Source: an uncultured Ruminococcus sp. (GTDB taxonomy: Bacteria; Bacillota; Clostridia; Oscillospirales; Ruminococcaceae). Taken from it: DNA of 55,784 nt. A program made the position numbers and the translations under genes. The notes under the pieces were generated by a model. It ran no database searches and was not told the DNA's origin. It saw nothing but the letters and a program-made list of their open reading frames with translations. This document shows positions 23,787 to 32,540 of this stretch, piece by piece. Location of the stretch: positions 1 to 55,784 of the forward strand of contig CAJTWQ010000007.1 of NCBI GenBank assembly GCA_910579835.1, written 5' to 3'. The stretch's first letter is position 1; every line of letters begins with the position of its first letter.

Positions 23787-24266
23787 TTATTTAATTTTTT
23801 TCATAAGAACGACGGAATGCGCAGAGATACCTAATTTTTCCCCTGTAAATCCAAGTCTTTCCTCTGTTGTAGCTTTAACGCTCACATCTGAAAGACCACA
23901 TCCGCAGACATCAGATATTTTTTCACGCATCTGCAAAATATACGGGGCAAGCCTAGGCGACTGAGCTATGACCGTAGAATCAATATTTCCGACAATATAA
24001 CCCTTTTCCCGGCATATGCCACAGACCTTTTCCAACAATCCGGAACTGTCGGCATCTTTAAAGCTGTCGTCGTTATCCGGAAATAAATGTCCTATATCAC
24101 CGAGCGCAAGCGCCCCCAGCATCGCATCCATAATGGCATGGAGAAGAACGTCGGCATCTGAATGACCAAGAAGCCCTGACGTATGCGGAATCTCAATTCC
24201 TCCTAAAATAAGCTTTCTGTTCTCCGCAAGACGATGTACATCGTAGCCGTGACCGATCCTTAACAT
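23787..24266 (-). CDS. ispF: 2-C-methyl-D-erythritol 2,4-cyclodiphosphate synthase
   Basis: 159 residues of the MEP isoprenoid pathway. The metal site GHGYDVHRL (Asp and His), the SDADVLLHAIMDAMLGA motif and TTEERLGFTG at the C-terminus are all present. It follows ispD by one base on the same strand, the two enzymes being neighbouring steps of the pathway. No strong terminator separates it from the trp promoter. Confidence 0.96.
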   Translation of the reverse strand: MLRIGHGYDVHRLAENRKLILGGIEIPHTSGLLGHSDADVLLHAIMDAMLGALALGDIGHLFPDNDDSFKDADSSGLLEKVCGICREKGYIVGNIDSTVIAQSPRLAPYILQMREKISDVCGCGLSDVSVKATTEERLGFTGEKLGISAHSVVLMKKIK

Positions 24267-24267
24267 A

Positions 24268-24948
24268 TTATTTCCTCATTTCCAAAAGCGCCTCCGCCAG
24301 ACGAATATCCTCAGGCGTAGTTATTTTTATATTTGCGTAATCACCGTCAGTCATGGCGATCTTTCCTCCCACTGCCTCTACCAACTGACAATCGTCTGTA
24401 AAATCAAGATCATGCTCCAGCGCAAAGTCAATCCCCTCAAAGTATAAGCGGCGTCTGAACACCTGCGGAGTCTGAGTAATATACAAAGACTTTCTCGGCG
24501 GTGTATCTATAACAAGACCGTCCTCCACTACCTTTATCGTATCCTTCACAGGAACTCCAAGGGCGGCTCCGCCAAAAATCTCTGCATCTCTTATCGTTTT
24601 TTCAATATGTTCCGGTCTCACAAGAGGACGCGCCCCGTCATGTACCGCAATCAGTTCAGTATCCGCAGAAATGCTTCTGACGCCGTTAATAACGCTTTGC
24701 TGACGGGTATCGCCTCCTGTAACGCAGGATGACAGCTTTGTTATCAATGCTGCTTCAGCCTCCGCTCTTATCAGTGGTATATCCGCCTCTTTGGCAACGA
24801 TAACAATTTCCCTGACGCTTTTGCACTGCTGAAAAGCCTGCATTGTAATGCCGATCACCCGACGTTCTCCAAGGGGAAGAAGTATTTTATTTACGCCTCC
24901 CATTCTGGAAGAATTTCCGGCGCAGACTATGATAACCGATGTCTTCAT
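24268..24948 (-). CDS. ispD: 2-C-methyl-D-erythritol 4-phosphate cytidylyltransferase
   Basis: About 226 residues; joins CTP and methylerythritol phosphate. The nucleotide-binding start VIIVCAGNSSRMGG, the HDGARPLV segment and the C-terminal DDCQLVEAVGGKI define the family. I prefer the ATG at 24948 over the GTG at 24957, because AGGA is then about 10 bases upstream rather than overlapping. Downstream of the hybrid kinase gene and upstream of ispF. Confidence 0.95.
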   Translation of the reverse strand: MKTSVIIVCAGNSSRMGGVNKILLPLGERRVIGITMQAFQQCKSVREIVIVAKEADIPLIRAEAEAALITKLSSCVTGGDTRQQSVINGVRSISADTELIAVHDGARPLVRPEHIEKTIRDAEIFGGAALGVPVKDTIKVVEDGLVIDTPPRKSLYITQTPQVFRRRLYFEGIDFALEHDLDFTDDCQLVEAVGGKIAMTDGDYANIKITTPEDIRLAEALLEMRK

Positions 24949-24960
24949 TTTTATCACTTC

Positions 24961-26514
24961 CTACAGATAATATTTCAATACCGCCATAACACGGTTCATA
25001 TCAACAGGCTTTGCAATATGATCGTTCATTCCGGCTGCCTTTGCCATTTCAACATCCTCGGAAAAAGCGTTCGCGGTCATCGCAACGATAGGCAGCGCTT
25101 TTATGTCATCCCTTGAAAGGCGGCGTATCTGTCTTGCCGCTTCATATCCGTCCATGATCGGCATCTGTATATCAAGAAATATAAGATCATAATATCCGGC
25201 AGGACTCGTTATGATCTTCTCAACAGCTTCAAGTCCGTTTACAGCAGTTTCTACAGTCACACCCGTCATACCGATAAGCTCGACAGCGATCTCACGGTTC
25301 ATATCGTTATCTTCAGCAAGAAGGACCCTTCTGCCGGTAAAATCAGCCTTTGCACTTCTAACGTTCCTGGATATTGATTCTGACTTCTCTGCCTTCGGAA
25401 GCTTAAATCCTAAAAGAAATTCAGTTCCATTGCCGGGTTGGCTTGAAACATTGATTTTTCCGTTAGCGGCCTCCACAATCTGCTTTGTAATAGCCAGACC
25501 AAGACCAGTTCCCTGACGGCGGCTTTCAGTTGAACTGCGCTCCTTTTCAAACTTTCCGAAGATTTTCCGAAGAAAATTTTCACTCATTCCTATTCCGTCA
25601 TCTCTTACAGAAATATACAGGTAAACGCTGTTTGTGTCCTTTCCTTTTTTCTGCCTTGCAGTCAGCCATACATGACCGCCGGGCTTGTTAAATTTCATAG
25701 CATTATTCAAAAGATTAAGAAGCGCCTGATTTAAGTGCACAGTATCACAGTAAACATCGGCGTCGCGGATACCTTTCGTATCGACAATGAAGCCTATCTG
25801 ATTGCGATCCATATCACTCCTTACCATATCGCCGAGTTCCTCAAAATATTCTATCAGGTTACACTTTTTCGGTTCAATAGTAAGATTTCCATTTTCAATT
25901 CTTGCCAGATCAAGGACATCTCCAAGCATGCGCATAAGATGCTCACCGGAAATTTCAATCTTTTTAAAGCAGCTTTTAGTTTTTTCCGGGTTATGTACAA
26001 AACGCTGACCGATCTTCGTAAACCCCAGTATAGCATTCATAGGAGTGCGAATGTCATGAGATATATTAAACAAAAAGGCTGATTTTGCACGGCTTGCCTC
26101 TTCCGCTCTTTCAAGAGCCTCTTTAAGCTTCTGCTGAAGATCCTCCGTATTTTTATCGGAATGTTCCCTTGTCCGCCTTACGCATGGGATTTCACTAAAC
26201 GACGCCGCTCCGTCAGATGATTCAGACGCGGCAGGAGAAGAAGTAAAAGACAGAGCATATCCCTCTCCAATTTCCGGAAAATTCACAACCGCAGATTGTA
26301 TAAATATTCTTTGTCCGTCAAGTGTAAACGTCCTTTGTTTTGTACTGCTCAGCAAAGGACAATGCGGGCATATATCATTGCCGCCTCCCATAAATTGATA
26401 ACAATATTGACCTTTTTTAACATCCGGATAAACAGCATTGACGGCATCATTGAAAAAGAGGAGCTTAAATCCCTTATCAATTATATACATGCCATTTCCC
26501 GCTTCAATACTCAT
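24961..26514 (-). CDS. Hybrid sensor histidine kinase with PAS-like Cys-containing input domain
   Basis: 517 residues, no membrane span. Residues 1-95 form a PAS-like domain with Cys38, Cys49 and Cys52 in the pattern CYQFMGGGNDICPHCPL. A coiled segment (122-145) leads to the HisKA box SHDIRTPMN with His153. The HATPase N, G1 (DDGIGM) and G2 (GTGLGLAI) boxes follow, and a receiver domain with LIFLDIQMPIMDG ends the protein. It lacks an output domain, so it must relay phosphate to another protein not seen nearby. The Cys cluster could bind metal or sense redox (inferred). It has its own consensus promoter and reads into ispD. Confidence 0.9.
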   Translation of the reverse strand: MSIEAGNGMYIIDKGFKLLFFNDAVNAVYPDVKKGQYCYQFMGGGNDICPHCPLLSSTKQRTFTLDGQRIFIQSAVVNFPEIGEGYALSFTSSPAASESSDGAASFSEIPCVRRTREHSDKNTEDLQQKLKEALERAEEASRAKSAFLFNISHDIRTPMNAILGFTKIGQRFVHNPEKTKSCFKKIEISGEHLMRMLGDVLDLARIENGNLTIEPKKCNLIEYFEELGDMVRSDMDRNQIGFIVDTKGIRDADVYCDTVHLNQALLNLLNNAMKFNKPGGHVWLTARQKKGKDTNSVYLYISVRDDGIGMSENFLRKIFGKFEKERSSTESRRQGTGLGLAITKQIVEAANGKINVSSQPGNGTEFLLGFKLPKAEKSESISRNVRSAKADFTGRRVLLAEDNDMNREIAVELIGMTGVTVETAVNGLEAVEKIITSPAGYYDLIFLDIQMPIMDGYEAARQIRRLSRDDIKALPIVAMTANAFSEDVEMAKAAGMNDHIAKPVDMNRVMAVLKYYL

Positions 26515-26544
26515 CTAAACTCCTCCTGACATTTTATCATTTTT

Positions 26545-26573
26545 ATTATACACTATTTACTTTTTTTTGTCAA
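26545..26573 (-). promoter_or_regulatory. Promoter of the kinase-ispDF unit
   Basis: Minus strand TTGACA (26573-26568), 17 bp spacer, TATAAT (26550-26545). Confidence 0.85.
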
Positions 26574-26822
26574 GGCAGCACAAAGCATAATCATGGAAAT
26601 CAATTTTAAAATCATTCAAAACTCTTATGTATCCCCTGCTGAATTGATAACTTATTGATGCAAGTCAGCTATTTTTATTGAAAGCAGCTTTGAAGACAAA
26701 AAGCAAATATTAACATTTATTGTCTCCGCAGCATAAAATGACATGAGGGAAGCCTCAATTTTATACTCAGAACTATTACAAATAATACAATAGACTCAGA
26801 GTATATGAAAGGAAATGGTTTT
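26574..26822. other. Intergenic stretch before the amidase gene
   Basis: No gene seen. There is an imperfect hairpin around 26763-26804 (ATACTC ... GAGTAT) ahead of the amidase ribosome site; no clear sigma-A promoter for the amidase was found, so a sporulation sigma factor is possible. Confidence 0.4.
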
Positions 26823-27560
26823 ATGCCAAAGGTATTTTTAAGCCCTTCAACGCAGGAATGGAATGAATATGCCACCAGCGGAAACGAGGAGCTTTACATG
26901 AATCTCCTTGCCGACAGAATGGAACCGTACCTTAGATCATCCGGAATACAATATGTCCGCAATGATCCTGACAGAAACGTAAACGGTGCCATAGCCGATT
27001 CTAATGCCGGAAATTATGATGTCCATCTTGCTCTCCATTCAAATGCCGCCCCTGAAAGTCTTTCTGGCAAATTGAGAGGCGTTGACATATATTTTGCTCC
27101 CAACAGCCAATACAGTGAACAACTCGCAAATATAATCGCAAATAACATGAAGACAATTTATCCTCTGCCTGACAAAGTAAGGGCTGTTCCGACCACTTAT
27201 CTGGGAGAAGTTCTTAGAACAAAAGCTGTCGCGGTCCTTTGCGAACTTGGATACCATGACAATTATGCCGATGAAGCCTGGCTGAAAAACAATCTGGAAA
27301 CTATAGCAAAAAATATCGTTCGCTCTCTCTGCGATTATTTTGGAATCCCATTCGTTTCCGCAGGAGCAGTCCGCTGGGGAACAGTAGTAACTGACGGCAG
27401 CGGTCTTAATATCAGAAACTATCCGTCGCTTTCCGGCCAGATCATTGGATCTGCTCCAAACGGCGCCGCTATTCTGGTAAACGGCGAAACCGGAGGATGG
27501 TATGTGGTCAGCTACAACGGAATTACCGGATATTCCGACAGCAACTTTATAGATCTATAA
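26823..27560 (+). CDS. N-acetylmuramoyl-L-alanine amidase (CwlC-like) with SH3 domain
   Basis: 245 residues from the ATG at 26823 (AAAGGAAA upstream). Residues 1-175 are an Amidase_3 catalytic domain of the variant that begins LSPSTQEWNEY; LALHSNAAPE carries a zinc His and LCELGYHDN the catalytic Glu. A bacterial SH3 domain follows (GSGLNIRNYPSLSGQIIG and WYVVSYNGITGYSDSNF). No signal peptide is present, as in CwlC-type mother-cell amidases released at lysis. Cleavage of peptidoglycan stem peptides during sporulation is the likely role (inferred). Confidence 0.85.
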   Translation: MPKVFLSPSTQEWNEYATSGNEELYMNLLADRMEPYLRSSGIQYVRNDPDRNVNGAIADSNAGNYDVHLALHSNAAPESLSGKLRGVDIYFAPNSQYSEQLANIIANNMKTIYPLPDKVRAVPTTYLGEVLRTKAVAVLCELGYHDNYADEAWLKNNLETIAKNIVRSLCDYFGIPFVSAGAVRWGTVVTDGSGLNIRNYPSLSGQIIGSAPNGAAILVNGETGGWYVVSYNGITGYSDSNFIDL

Positions 27561-27670
27561 AATCGCCTTTGCTGAAAATAAAAGACGGTTTTCAGCAAGA
27601 ACTGGTCATAGCGCCGTTTATAATCTTTTTATGTACTATTCCTAAACATTATTTTGCCGGAGGCAAACAA

Positions 27671-27702
27671 AATCCTTGAAATACAATTGTATTTCAAGGA
27701 TT
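27671..27702. terminator. Bidirectional terminator
   Basis: A perfect 16 bp palindromic stem (AATCCTTGAAATAC arms) with T runs on both sides, between the converging amidase and dockerin genes. Confidence 0.9.
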
Positions 27703-27761
27703 TTTAATAATTATCGACAAATTTTACCCAAAAAGTACGCCGGATAAATCTAAATAATTTT

Positions 27762-28646
27762 TTATTTTAAGAAATAATCGTAAATACTAAGCTTTTCACC
27801 TGAAGAAAGCGCAGTGTAGTATCTGAGCAGCATATTTGCATCAGAACCGCTGATTATCCCATCGCCGTTAATATCGCACGCCATCTTTTGCGCATCATTA
27901 AAATTACCCGTCATTCCGCTGGAAAGAAGCGTATATTCGCGAAGAGCCAAAGTGGCGTCTGATCCGCTGATAATACCGTTATCGTCTATATCTCCAAGCA
28001 TACGGTCTGAAACGTGAATATTAATAGGCTTTGCATAATTGCCGGTTGGAAAAAATTCCTTGCATGTAGTATCACCGTATTTGTATAGGATCTCACATTG
28101 AGCGCCTGATTCACCGGACATAAATTCAACAGCATATTTTCCGGCGGGAATATCGTCGGAAAAAACAGCTGAAAAGCCTGCAAGCGGATAATCGTCTGAA
28201 TTCTCTCCCGTCAGAACAAAAGGTTCAGCATGTAGCCCCAAAGAATATGAAACAAAATGCTTATTTAATTCAGGATGCGCTGTAACTCCTATCGATTTTG
28301 ACGTTGTAAAATCTGCATAAGGAGATTTTCCGCAGAGAGTAATAGGATCTTTCAGATTATCAAGAGCAATGTATTCACTGTCACATTTCCATTTTACAAT
28401 GACATGACCGGTCTGTTTCTGATCGTCGTCGATATAAACTTCGGCATCAAGCGAGTTATTTTCGCCGGTAAAAAGGCTGCTGTTTACATAAACTGTACCG
28501 TTGAGGATTATCTGAGCCGCCTCGGTTTCAAACGGCTTAAAATAATAGGACGGCTGATAATCATCCTCTGCAAAAGTTTGAGAATTGGGTTCTGTCAGCA
28601 TCAAAACCGCAGTAGCTGCTAAAACAGCTGATATTATTCTTTTCAT
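27762..28646 (-). CDS. Secreted protein with C-terminal type I dockerin
   Basis: 294 residues with an N-terminal signal peptide (MKRIISAVLAATAVLMLTEP). Residues about 30-205 form a beta-rich domain that I do not recognise. The dockerin follows: LGDIDDNGIISGSDATLALR and CDINGDGIISGSDANMLLRY, two calcium loops with the D-x-D/N-x-D/N-G pattern, separated by an insert of about 13 residues. Dockerins anchor proteins to cohesins of cellulosomes, so the protein is probably exported and attached to a scaffold. It lies 13 bases after the nucleosidase gene and may be co-transcribed with it, an odd pairing. Confidence 0.88.
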   Translation of the reverse strand: MKRIISAVLAATAVLMLTEPNSQTFAEDDYQPSYYFKPFETEAAQIILNGTVYVNSSLFTGENNSLDAEVYIDDDQKQTGHVIVKWKCDSEYIALDNLKDPITLCGKSPYADFTTSKSIGVTAHPELNKHFVSYSLGLHAEPFVLTGENSDDYPLAGFSAVFSDDIPAGKYAVEFMSGESGAQCEILYKYGDTTCKEFFPTGNYAKPINIHVSDRMLGDIDDNGIISGSDATLALREYTLLSSGMTGNFNDAQKMACDINGDGIISGSDANMLLRYYTALSSGEKLSIYDYFLK

Positions 28647-28659
28647 AAAAAAACTCCTT

Positions 28660-29343
28660 TCAGATCAATTCAGTCATTTTCAAAACGATCTCTGCAACGC
28701 GTCTGGCAGCTATTTTTTCAAACTCATCAAAAGAAACAGCGCCATCATCATCAGCATTGTCAGAAATACATCTTACGCTTACATAGGGCATCTCATTAAG
28801 AAAACAGCAGTGACCTACAGCCGCGCTTTCCATATCAACAGCATACGGATCAAAACGCTTTTGAATATCTTCCTTTATTTCATTACTGGAAATAAATGCC
28901 TCGCCAGAAACAATTCTTCCGCGAAAACTTCTGATATCGAAACTGTCACAAACCTTTTCCGCAATATCCATAAGTCCGGCATCAGATTTAAATATACCGC
29001 AGTAAGGAGGATAATCCTGCAGGAAATGAAGGTCGAGATCATGAGGCAGAACCTCGGTAGAGATTACAATATCGCAAACATTTACAGCCGCATTCATTCC
29101 GCCTGCAATGCCGGTGTTAATAACACAGTCAGGGTGAAAATGATCAATTGCCGCCTGTGTGCAAAGCGCGGCGTTTACCTTTGCAATACCGCAGCAGGCG
29201 TTTATGACCTTGTTATTTTCATATGTATTTATATAAAAATCAAATCCGGAAAATCGCTTTATTTCAGCTTCACCGAGAATTTTTCTTATATCTGCCAACT
29301 CTGACGGCATTGCCCCAATAATAACAATAGTCTTCGTAACCAT
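28660..29343 (-). CDS. mtnN: 5'-methylthioadenosine/S-adenosylhomocysteine nucleosidase
   Basis: About 227 residues from the ATG at 29343. The family features are IIGAMPSEL, the CCGIAKVNAALC glycine turn, NTGIAGGMN, the VDMESAAVGH motif with the ribose-binding Met-Glu, and the catalytic Asp in RCISDNADDD. It hydrolyses MTA and SAH to adenine and thioribose or ribosyl-homocysteine, recycling sulfur and supporting methylation. The start is fixed by the promoter at 29366, which lies inside the longer ORF. SD spacing is short (AAAGG then AGGA then ATG). Confidence 0.92.
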   Translation of the reverse strand: MVTKTIVIIGAMPSELADIRKILGEAEIKRFSGFDFYINTYENNKVINACCGIAKVNAALCTQAAIDHFHPDCVINTGIAGGMNAAVNVCDIVISTEVLPHDLDLHFLQDYPPYCGIFKSDAGLMDIAEKVCDSFDIRSFRGRIVSGEAFISSNEIKEDIQKRFDPYAVDMESAAVGHCCFLNEMPYVSVRCISDNADDDGAVSFDEFEKIAARRVAEIVLKMTELI

Positions 29344-29365
29344 TCCTCCTTTCAAATCTACTATT

Positions 29366-29394
29366 ATTATAGCATGGACATTTCTCAAAGTCAA
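29366..29394 (-). promoter_or_regulatory. mtnN promoter
   Basis: Minus strand TTGACT (29394-29389), 17 bp spacer, TATAAT (29371-29366). Confidence 0.8.
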
Positions 29395-29659
29395 GAGATA
29401 TTATTCATAAACTCACGTTTTTTAAGAGTAAATAAATTACAAATAAAGCCACACAAAATGGTATGACTATATTTTTTGTCAGCATGCTTAGAGCAAACTC
29501 AAAGTCCCTGAGCACGCCCTACCCTAAGGGAATCATTTGAAAAGAGAAAACGATGTCGAATGGAGATAAACTTTGTTATACATAGCAAAACAGACTACCG
29601 TTGAAAACGATAGTCTGAAAAGCATGCTGAAATAAAACATGGAGCGATTTATTAGTCGC
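29395..29659. other. Intergenic region downstream of agrD
   Basis: No gene recognised. Contains a small hairpin, CAGACTA ... TAGTCTG (about 29591-29617), a likely transcript-end structure for agr. An 11 bp inverted repeat TCAGCATGCTT/AAGCATGCTGA brackets about 130 bases (from about 29479 to about 29631). Confidence 0.45.
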
Positions 29660-29812
29660 TTACTTAACGTTCTTCTGAGCCAGCTTTCTTACAGCTTCCG
29701 GAACCTTGGGCTGATAAGAATCAACAAACGATGTTGCACCGCATGATTTGATAGCCATTTTTTCGCTTATCTTAGCGCTTGCCTTAAGAAGCTTCTCCGT
29801 CATTTTTTTCAT
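29660..29812 (-). CDS. agrD: AgrD-type autoinducing peptide precursor
   Basis: 50 residues. An amphipathic N-terminal leader (KKMTEKLLKASAKISEKMA) is followed by the signal core KSCGATSFVDSY and then the conserved exit motif QPKVPEAV with a charged tail. This leader-core-tail plan with a single Cys and a QPKxPE motif is that of cyclic thiolactone autoinducer precursors cleaved by AgrB. The Cys would form the thiolactone. The first 29 bases overlap the 3' end of agrB in another frame, coupling the two. The mature peptide's exact ends cannot be read from sequence. Confidence 0.88.
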   Translation of the reverse strand: MKKMTEKLLKASAKISEKMAIKSCGATSFVDSYQPKVPEAVRKLAQKNVK

Positions 29813-30395
29813 GAATCTTCTTCCTCCTTTCCTGAAGTTTAGGACAAATTATTAATAATGCAACAACAAATAGTGTGAGAGATGAAACTACTGTAAATTT
29901 TTTTAAATACCAGTAACTACAAATATTTACTGCGGTTAACGCCATTGCCATAATAATTGATATTTTACGATTGCGTTTTTTCAGATCATCCGTTAACGGA
30001 GCATTTATATGCTCAATCGGAGCGTATAATAGCACTGTTATTAAGTATAACAATACACAGGAGATAATCAGCCAGAATGGATGCTCATATTCAGCTGACA
30101 GTTTTGAACCCACAAGCACAAAAAGACAACAGACCAATAATGTTGCTTTGCACTTAAAATGAGTTTTTGCATGATAGCCGCCGGTAAACATTCTAACACA
30201 AACAAACAATACATAAAATATTATTGATGATGCAACTTCACCAAGAATAACTCCTGATAGTAGTACAAGAGCGAATCCTAAAATTGTAGCGATAATTAAT
30301 TCAAATCCGTATTCGCAAACAGGTAATCTCTCATTATTGATAATATTATTTTTGTGTAAAAAAAGAGCTATGGATTTACTCAAGTATGAAATCAT
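29784..30395 (-). CDS. agrB: AgrB peptide-processing membrane protease
   Basis: About 203 residues with five to six membrane spans. In AgrB enzymes a His/Cys pair cleaves the AgrD precursor and starts cyclisation; the residues are visible in GGYHAKTHFKCKATLL. The preferred start is the ATG at 30395, 6 bases after AGGTG. A promoter with its own -35/-10 (30413-30441) and direct repeats lies just upstream, so agrBD can be expressed separately from agrAC. Its 3' end overlaps agrD. Confidence 0.92.
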   Translation of the reverse strand: MISYLSKSIALFLHKNNIINNERLPVCEYGFELIIATILGFALVLLSGVILGEVASSIIFYVLFVCVRMFTGGYHAKTHFKCKATLLVCCLFVLVGSKLSAEYEHPFWLIISCVLLYLITVLLYAPIEHINAPLTDDLKKRNRKISIIMAMALTAVNICSYWYLKKFTVVSSLTLFVVALLIICPKLQERRKKIHEKNDGEAS

Positions 30396-30412
30396 TTCCA
30401 TCACCTAAATTA

Positions 30413-30441
30413 ATTATAGCTCCATATTAAGAAAAATTCAA
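30413..30441 (-). promoter_or_regulatory. Promoter of agrBD
   Basis: Minus strand TTGAAT (30441-30436), 17 bp spacer, TATAAT (30418-30413), in the 93-base gap between agrC and agrB. Confidence 0.78.
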
Positions 30442-30449
30442 TACTTTGT

Positions 30450-30481
30450 CGTAAACTGCACATTTATGGCATAAAATGCAC
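30450..30481 (-). promoter_or_regulatory. Direct repeats before P-agrBD, candidate AgrA binding site
   Basis: Plus strand CGTAAACTGCAC (30450-30461) and CATAAAATGCAC (30470-30481), 10 of 12 identical, starts 20 bases apart, ending 9 bases before the -35 box. LytTR-type regulators bind two short direct repeats about two helical turns apart just upstream of -35, which matches. Confidence 0.6.
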
Positions 30482-30488
30482 GAATTTG

Positions 30489-31793
30489 CTAAATATTTTG
30501 TCTTTTCAAAGAAGCATATACACAAAATTTGTTGGATTTTTGCTCAAAATTTATCATTCCGTCATATTTATCAATTATATCTCTTACGGACTTTAATCCT
30601 ACTCCATGAATTTTTTTATCCTTTTTAACAGTTGCAAGATGAGGATTACATGATAAAATATCCATTTCCACTGTGTTGTTAATTTCAAGACAATAATATC
30701 CGGCGCTGCTCCATGTTTTCAGCGATATATCTGATTCTCCTTTATTTTTCTCACAAGCTTCAATCGCATTGTCAAGAAGATTCGCAAGCATGATTCCGAT
30801 GTCTATGTCCGGAATACTGTCCATTTCATCAGTTATCAGGCATTTTATATGAAAGCCCTTGTTTTCAGCTTCTCCCAATTTTGAATTAACTACAGCGCCG
30901 ATTACCTTTCTTTTAGCATTATAATAATTTGAAGCTGCGTAAACGCGCTTTTCTGTTATTGTTTTCAAATAATTGATCAATTCTTCAATATCACCGTGTT
31001 CAGCCATTTCCAATGAACAAGAAAGATAATTCTTAATATCATGCCTCAGCTTCGAAGTTTCGTCATACTTTTCTTTAAGGTTTTGAATATTTTCTTCCTG
31101 CATCTCTACCTGCATTTTTAATAATGACAATTTCTGTTCAGATATATTTTTTTTACTTATGTATATCATTGTATAGTATTGACATATATTAATAAAAAGT
31201 AAACACAAAACAACAAAAAGAAAAATATTATAATTTCTTTCTGTAGCATGATAAATTATATTTCTAAAAATTAACATCAGACTTATAGAGACCAGTAATG
31301 TCAGCGACATTACAATACCTTCTATTCGATGCAATAAAAAAGAGTATTTACGTTTAAATGAAATAATAATGATTACAATGATTAAATATAACGTTTTTGT
31401 GGTTATAACGGTCATAAAACGCAGTAAGCTATTATCATGTACAAGTTTAGAATATTCTATGTCAAATAAATTACTCATTATTGTAAATACCAGCATATCA
31501 GTTAAAATAATCAATAAAAATGATATAATAGCAATAAGCAGATGTTCCAATAAGCTTCCTTGATAGAAACGTTCAAGTATAGTTAAAACTAAAACTACCA
31601 CTATGAATAAAATTAAAAATAACGGCGGATTAAATATAGTAGTCAGAGTATTACCCATTAATACCAGTCCAAATGAAACAATTAATCCTCTGGCTTTCAA
31701 AACGTCAGTCTTAAGATCAAAATACATTGATATAAATCCGGTAATTAAAACAGCCTCAATAACGTTATAAAATTCTTCAATTACATATTTCAT
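30489..31793 (-). CDS. agrC: AgrC-type receptor histidine kinase
   Basis: 434 residues: about six or seven N-terminal membrane spans (residues 1-205) for peptide sensing, a coiled linker, and a GHKL-type kinase domain. The phosphoacceptor is in SKLRHDIKNYLSC. The N box is LLDNAIEACEK and the G box HGVGLKSVRDII. HPK10-type kinases of this shape sense cyclic peptides and pass phosphate to a LytTR regulator. It begins 2 bases after the agrA stop and is co-transcribed with it. Confidence 0.92.
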   Translation of the reverse strand: MKYVIEEFYNVIEAVLITGFISMYFDLKTDVLKARGLIVSFGLVLMGNTLTTIFNPPLFLILFIVVVLVLTILERFYQGSLLEHLLIAIISFLLIILTDMLVFTIMSNLFDIEYSKLVHDNSLLRFMTVITTKTLYLIIVIIIISFKRKYSFLLHRIEGIVMSLTLLVSISLMLIFRNIIYHATERNYNIFLFVVLCLLFINICQYYTMIYISKKNISEQKLSLLKMQVEMQEENIQNLKEKYDETSKLRHDIKNYLSCSLEMAEHGDIEELINYLKTITEKRVYAASNYYNAKRKVIGAVVNSKLGEAENKGFHIKCLITDEMDSIPDIDIGIMLANLLDNAIEACEKNKGESDISLKTWSSAGYYCLEINNTVEMDILSCNPHLATVKKDKKIHGVGLKSVRDIIDKYDGMINFEQKSNKFCVYASLKRQNI

Positions 31794-31794
31794 T

Positions 31795-32514
31795 TTATTT
31801 CTCCGACATAAGATACTCTTGATACTTAGATTTTATTTCATTGGCATTATGAGGATTGATTCTTATAATATCATTATTTTTTAAAACAACAGCAGTCCTG
31901 TTTATTACAAATATATATTTGCAATTAAGCAAATAACTTTTATGAACACGAACAAAACCCTTGGCTTCAAACCTCTGAGATAACTTCTGCATGTTATTAG
32001 CTTTTGTTTCGCTGCGTTTAAGCTTAAAATAATCCGTTGCCGTTTTCATATAAATATCATGTCCCATACTTTCAAAATAAATAATATCATTTGCAAGAAC
32101 TTTCAGCTCATAATCGTTTGTTTGAAATATGAAATAATCTTTTGTAGAATCAATTTCTTTCATGTAAGCATTCAGTGCGGAAATGACATCTTCATCAGCG
32201 GTGTCCTTTCTGATAAATCTGAATGGCTGATATTCAAATGCTTTAAAAACAAGATGTTCCATGTTGGAAACAAATATAATCGTTATTTCGTTATCTACAG
32301 ATTTAAGTACCTCTGCCAGCTCAAATCCGGTAATATCGGGCATATCAATATCAAGAAAAACTACGTCAAAATTAAACTTCTCTTCATCTTTAAAAAAATC
32401 TGTGCTCTTATTATAGGTTCGGATCGTTTTTTCCTGGTTAAATCCTTCGTTAATGATCCGTGTGACCTTTCTCAGCATTACTTCCTCATCATCTACAATC
32501 GCAATTTTTATCAT
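31795..32514 (-). CDS. agrA: AgrA-type LytTR response regulator
   Basis: 239 residues from the ATG at 32514 (GGGAGGT upstream). Receiver domain: IAIVDDEEVM with the acidic pair, phospho-acceptor in VVFLDIDMPD, Lys in FRFIRK. The C-terminal LytTR DNA-binding domain shows NDIIYFESMGHDIYMKT and RVHKSYLLN. It should activate the agrBD promoter, giving the positive feedback loop typical of Agr. In contrast to staphylococci, the order here is A-C-B-D. Confidence 0.93.
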   Translation of the reverse strand: MIKIAIVDDEEVMLRKVTRIINEGFNQEKTIRTYNKSTDFFKDEEKFNFDVVFLDIDMPDITGFELAEVLKSVDNEITIIFVSNMEHLVFKAFEYQPFRFIRKDTADEDVISALNAYMKEIDSTKDYFIFQTNDYELKVLANDIIYFESMGHDIYMKTATDYFKLKRSETKANNMQKLSQRFEAKGFVRVHKSYLLNCKYIFVINRTAVVLKNNDIIRINPHNANEIKSKYQEYLMSEK

Positions 32515-32540
32515 ATATATTATACCTCCCATTTTTATTA

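Noticed and set aside
29479..29631. MITE bounded by TCAGCATGCTT inverted repeats after agrD
   Set aside because: Only 11 bp arms, no related copy in the window and no internal similarity to the other elements.
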